Positions 35,637 to 39,097 of a DNA stretch of 39,097 bases are shown here, piece after piece; position 1 is the first letter of the stretch, and each line of letters starts with the position of its first letter. The stretch is from NCBI GenBank assembly GCA_017881685.1, contig JADGQR010000104.1:1-39097 (forward strand). The letters run 5' to 3'. A program made the translations under genes and the position numbers. Origin of the DNA: Gemmatimonadaceae bacterium. Its GTDB lineage: Bacteria > Gemmatimonadota > Gemmatimonadetes > Gemmatimonadales > Gemmatimonadaceae. Below the pieces are notes generated by a model. It saw only the letters and a program-made list of their open reading frames with translations, did not search any database and was not told the DNA's origin.

Positions 35637-35669
35637 AAAAAGGCGGGCCCCGTTGGAGCCCGCCTTTTT
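35637..35669. terminator. Bidirectional rho-independent terminator between convergent genes
   Basis: aaaaaggcgggc-cccgttgga-gcccgccttttt. Confidence 0.9.
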
Positions 35670-35688
35670 CGAGTCAGCAAATGCTGGC

Positions 35689-36714
35689 TTAGAGCTGCAT
35701 TGCGCATCCACCGCCACTGACGTTCTTCCAGTTCTGCTGCACGAGGAAGTTCTTTCCGCCCAGCGTGACGTTCCACGTGCCGTTGTACGTTCCCCAGGTC
35801 CAGGCGCACTTGTCGGCGTTCTCGTAGCCACGCGTGTCAAACCAGGCGTTGCCCATCATGTCGGTCGTGGTCTCTTCGATCTCGTGGGCCAGAACGCTGA
35901 CTTCTCCGTCTGCGCCAGGATCGTTGTTAGGCGACGGCGACCCGTTGGTGCACGAGCCGGGATACGCGTAATCGTACGGCATCGCAGCGTAGAGAGCGAC
36001 CTTCGAGCCCTGGTTCGGGACCGTTACCGTCGCATGTGTGTGATACCCGCAGTACTGAGTCCCGAAGCCGCCGCCGAGGTTGACCAGTCCAGCAGTGAAG
36101 ATCAGATAGAGCGTGCTCGGGTCGTACGTAAGCGTGCCACTGGTGAACCCTGACTGAAGCATCGCGATCATCGCAGCATCTGAAACATTTTGCGATCCAC
36201 TCGGTGCGTTCGCTCCGTTCGCCCAGAAGCCCGAATACGTGACCGAGTTCGCAATTGCGCGACCCGATCCGTCGGTATAGCTCGAGTTGATATTGAAGTA
36301 CGCCGAACCTCCGAGGCTGCGAAGGAAGTGGCCGACTAGCGAACCGTCTGAAGTGCCTGCTCCCACCGAGCCGACCGCTGGGCCTCCGATATAGATCGGA
36401 GCCGAAGCCCAATAGATGGCGACAACCTTGGTTCCCGCCTGAAGCACCGGTCCACCGTGATAGCTAATGCCAGTCCCACTTCCAGGACGATTCTTTCCCG
36501 CCTGCGACTGTGCCTCAGCCGCATTCGACTTGAGCGGCATGAAATGAACATGCGGATCATTGGCGGCATCCGGTGTAACATTCTGGGCAAGACTCGGCGC
36601 GAGGTCCACGCCACTTCCGGATGATCGGTCTACTCCAGTTGCATCGGTACATGCGGTGAAAGCGAGAATCCCGGCGGACACAGCAACGGCGGTGGACAGT
36701 CTGTTCATCGACAA
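35689..36714 (-). CDS. Secreted bacterial homologue of EXORDIUM/phosphate-induced protein 1 (PHI-1) family
   Basis: ISYHGGPVLQAGTKVVAIYWAS, SYTDGSGRAIANSVTYSG, YDPSTLYLIFTAGLVNLGGGFGTQYCGYH, MPYDYAYPGSCTNGSPSPNNDPGADGEVSVLAHEIEETTTDMMGNAWFDTRGYENADKCAWTWGTYNGTWNVTLGGKNFLVQQNWKN match the recalled motif order of the EXO/PHI-1 family. Confidence 0.75.
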   Translation of the reverse strand: MSMNRLSTAVAVSAGILAFTACTDATGVDRSSGSGVDLAPSLAQNVTPDAANDPHVHFMPLKSNAAEAQSQAGKNRPGSGTGISYHGGPVLQAGTKVVAIYWASAPIYIGGPAVGSVGAGTSDGSLVGHFLRSLGGSAYFNINSSYTDGSGRAIANSVTYSGFWANGANAPSGSQNVSDAAMIAMLQSGFTSGTLTYDPSTLYLIFTAGLVNLGGGFGTQYCGYHTHATVTVPNQGSKVALYAAMPYDYAYPGSCTNGSPSPNNDPGADGEVSVLAHEIEETTTDMMGNAWFDTRGYENADKCAWTWGTYNGTWNVTLGGKNFLVQQNWKNVSGGGCAMQL

Positions 36715-36860
36715 ATCCTTCTGATAAGTGTGGCTTCGGCTTGCGGAACCCGCTGATATTATGTCAGGGACTCATAAAAGCCATAGCGAGTTTGGACAGG
36801 CGTTTTCCGAATCACCATTTTACCGCCGCCTTTGATGGGCCGGCGATTCAAAGAGAATCC

Positions 36861-37331
36861 ATGATGTTGCTGAAAATTGCGATTGCGGTAACGACGCTTG
36901 CTTTTGCCTCACAAGGCCCCTCGCCTGTAATTACAGGCACCCATCCGGTCGCTCGTCCAGCCCGTGCCTCGGCCCACGCCAAACCGTCAAATGCCTGGAA
37001 GGGCTCGAGCGAGGACCTGTCGGTGGAGCTGCTGTTCGAGCAGGGTGTCGATTCGATCTACGCTCGCGGCACCTACACGGTCGCTCCGACCAAACGCGTC
37101 GGCTGCGGCGGTGAGACTCTTTACGAAAGCGGACGGTTCACGATGCGGGCGGCCGGCACTGAGCGCTCCTTCCGAGGAAAGCTCCTGTTCGACAGCGGCT
37201 GGACTCCACCGGTGACCGCCTCGAGGACGTCAGCAAATACGATCAAGGTGAGGATTCGGTCCGTCGATCGAGGAGCATGCGTGCTGACTCTTCACAGAGT
37301 ACCGCGAAACAAGATCCGGCCTATACACTGA
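36861..37331 (+). CDS. Hypothetical secreted protein
   Basis: MMLLKIAIAVTTLAFASQG signal peptide; beta-rich remainder with Cys. Start chosen at ATG36861 instead of 36741. Confidence 0.55.
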   Translation: MMLLKIAIAVTTLAFASQGPSPVITGTHPVARPARASAHAKPSNAWKGSSEDLSVELLFEQGVDSIYARGTYTVAPTKRVGCGGETLYESGRFTMRAAGTERSFRGKLLFDSGWTPPVTASRTSANTIKVRIRSVDRGACVLTLHRVPRNKIRPIH

Positions 37332-37929
37332 CGGCTTGTTGCGGCCCGCGTGAAAGGAAACCGCGAAGCCGCTCCTTCATCGCGGGCCATTCAGTGTCGA
37401 GAACACTATAATAGACGGAATCACGGTAACGGCCGCCTTGTGTGAGAATGTTCCTGCGAAGCACTCCCTCCTCCACAAGGCCGAGCCGCAGCATCGCGTT
37501 GCGCGACTTCTGATTGAGCACGTCAGTCTTCAGCTCGACACGCACGCATTCCCAGACTTCGAATGCGTGCGTCATCATGAGAAGCTTCGCTTCCGAATTG
37601 ACGTGCGTTCGCTGAAACGCGGGAGTGATCCACGTCCAGCCGATTTCGGTCTTTCGATTGGCAGGATCGATATTGCCAAAGCGGCTGCTGCCGATCACTC
37701 CGCCTGACGGCTTGTCGATCGTGACGAACGGCAGGGCGACACCCTTTGCCGCATCGGCCAGCGCCGCATCGATATAGCTCTTCATGTCTTCGCGCTTTGC
37801 TGCATTGACTGCAGTCCAGCGCCATAGCTCATCGAAGCCCCCAGCCAGAGCAAGCGCGTCCAGATGCTCCGCCGACATCGGCTCCATTCTCACCCGCTCT
37901 CCGTCGAGCGTGACCGGCTTCACTTCCAT
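37321..37929 (-). CDS. GNAT family N-acetyltransferase (RimJ/RimL type)
   Basis: VTLDGERVRMEPMSAEHLDAL...GVIGSSRFGNIDPANRKTEIGWTWITPAFQRTHVNSEAKLLMMTHAFEVWECVRVELKTDVLNQKSRNAMLRLGLVEEG. Confidence 0.93.
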   Translation of the reverse strand: MEVKPVTLDGERVRMEPMSAEHLDALALAGGFDELWRWTAVNAAKREDMKSYIDAALADAAKGVALPFVTIDKPSGGVIGSSRFGNIDPANRKTEIGWTWITPAFQRTHVNSEAKLLMMTHAFEVWECVRVELKTDVLNQKSRNAMLRLGLVEEGVLRRNILTQGGRYRDSVYYSVLDTEWPAMKERLRGFLSRGPQQAVSV

Positions 37930-37931
37930 CG

Positions 37932-39097
37932 CTATCTGGTGATCGGGTTGATCGGATTGGGTGGAACAGCAGGATGAACCAGGTGGAATCCAGTCGCGTG
38001 CTGGTATGCGTTTGCGACCGCCAGCAGCTTTGCTTCCTCGAACAGGCCGCCAAGGAAAGTCAGTGATACCGGAGTGCCGTCCGCGCGAAATCCGTTCGGA
38101 AGAATTACGGCCGGGTGGCCCGTGAGATTGGTCGCTACGAGCTGAGAGAGATTCGCCGCGTTCGTCGGCGTGACTATTACGTCAAAGTTCTTCATCATCT
38201 CGTCCCACGCGGCAATCGCGGTCGTGCGCAGCCGGTTTGCGTTGATGTAATCCACTGCCGGAATGAACCGCGCCGTGCGGAACGTGTTCGCCCAATCGTT
38301 TCTGGTCTGCTGCACGAGTTCGCTGTCCCGGTTCGATCGCGTGAGATCATCGAACGCCGCCGCAGCCTCGGCAGTGAGAATTATTCGCATCGCATCGTAC
38401 TGAACGTCCGGAAGCTCGACAGGAATGAGATTGACGCCCATTCCCTTAAGCACATCGAGCGCACGATCGTCGAAAATCTTCGATCCATGCTGGGTGCGCT
38501 TGGGATCGTTTGGATCCATCATCGGCATATCGAACGCGCTCTTTATGTATCCGATGCGAAGCTTCTTTGGCGAAAGTGTAGCATCCCAGTGGAATGACGC
38601 TGGAATCGCCATGTTGTCCTTGCCATCCGGGCCGTAGATCGCGTCGAGCACCAGCGCGCAGTCTTCGGCGCTCCGACAGAGTGGCCCGAGCTTGTCCATG
38701 CTCCACGAGAGCGCCATCGCGCCTGTCTTCGGGACGCGACCGTACGTCGGGCGAAGTCCGGTCGTGCCACACACTGTCTACGGCGATGAGATGGAGCCGA
38801 GTGTCTCGCTGCCGATCGCGAAACCAACGAGACCGGCGGCTGTAGCAGACGCAGGTCCAGCAGACGATCCGCTCGATCCCTGAGCGACATTCCACGGATT
38901 CCGCGTCCTCGCGCCGAACCAGATGTCACCCTGCGCCAATTCGCCGAGGGCGAGCTTTGCAACGAGGATTGCGCCAGCGGCGTCGAGTCGCTGCACGACG
39001 GTCGCGTCCTCATCGATCACCTGTTCCTTGTACGGCCCCGCACCCCATGTCGTTTTGTAGCCTTTGACGGCAAGCAGATACTTCGCGCCCCACGGAA
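37932..39097 (-). pseudogene. Amidase signature family gene interrupted by an in-frame TAG; 5' end outside window
   Basis: Same frame throughout: PWGAKYLLAVKGYKTTWGAGPYKEQVIDEDATVVQRL...GSSGSSAGPASATAAGLVGFAIGSETLGSISSP-[TAG 38780-38778]-TVCGTTGLRPTYGRVPKTGAMALSWSMDKLGPLCRSAEDCALVLDAIYGPDGKD.... Confidence 0.85.

Noticed and set aside
1-39097. CRISPR arrays, transposons/integrases, tRNA/rRNA genes, phage or defence-system genes
   Set aside because: No regularly spaced repeats, transposase/integrase motifs, Cas-like proteins or recognisable structural RNA genes were seen by reading; a tRNAscan/barrnap/DefenseFinder run would confirm.

Overview
GC-rich chromosomal window with no phage, transposase, CRISPR, rRNA or tRNA that I could recognise. 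Gene content resembles Gemmatimonadota or a similar soil-bacterial lineage; that is an inference from protein style, not a taxonomic assignment. About 27 protein-coding genes are supported: a CusB/CusA-type RND metal efflux pair, an aminotransferase plus atypical transketolase, a COG4705-like fourfold-repeat membrane protein, a TonB-dependent receptor with a co-directional polytopic membrane protein, a TrpXYZ-like ABC uptake operon with fused binding protein and permease, a YceI-like lipoprotein, two tandem paralogous small proteins, PadR plus a serpin lipoprotein, an amidase/GyrI-like pair, a DUF4097-like fragment, a membrane-embedded PHP protein, an O-antigen ligase-like protein, a SIMPL protein, a DUF5916 outer-membrane protein, a serine hydrolase, a GAF-GGDEF-EAL protein, an SDR/cupin pair, a LysM protein, an S53-like protease converging on a bacterial EXORDIUM/PHI-1-like protein, a GNAT acetyltransferase, and an amidase interrupted by an in-frame TAG. 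No complete novel system can be proven from sequence alone. The best leads are the EXORDIUM-like protein, the fused TrpXY-like transporter with a mini-uORF and structured leader, the aminotransferase/transketolase pair, the serpin lipoprotein next to PadR, and the amber-interrupted amidase. Family names come from reading the translations, not from database searches.
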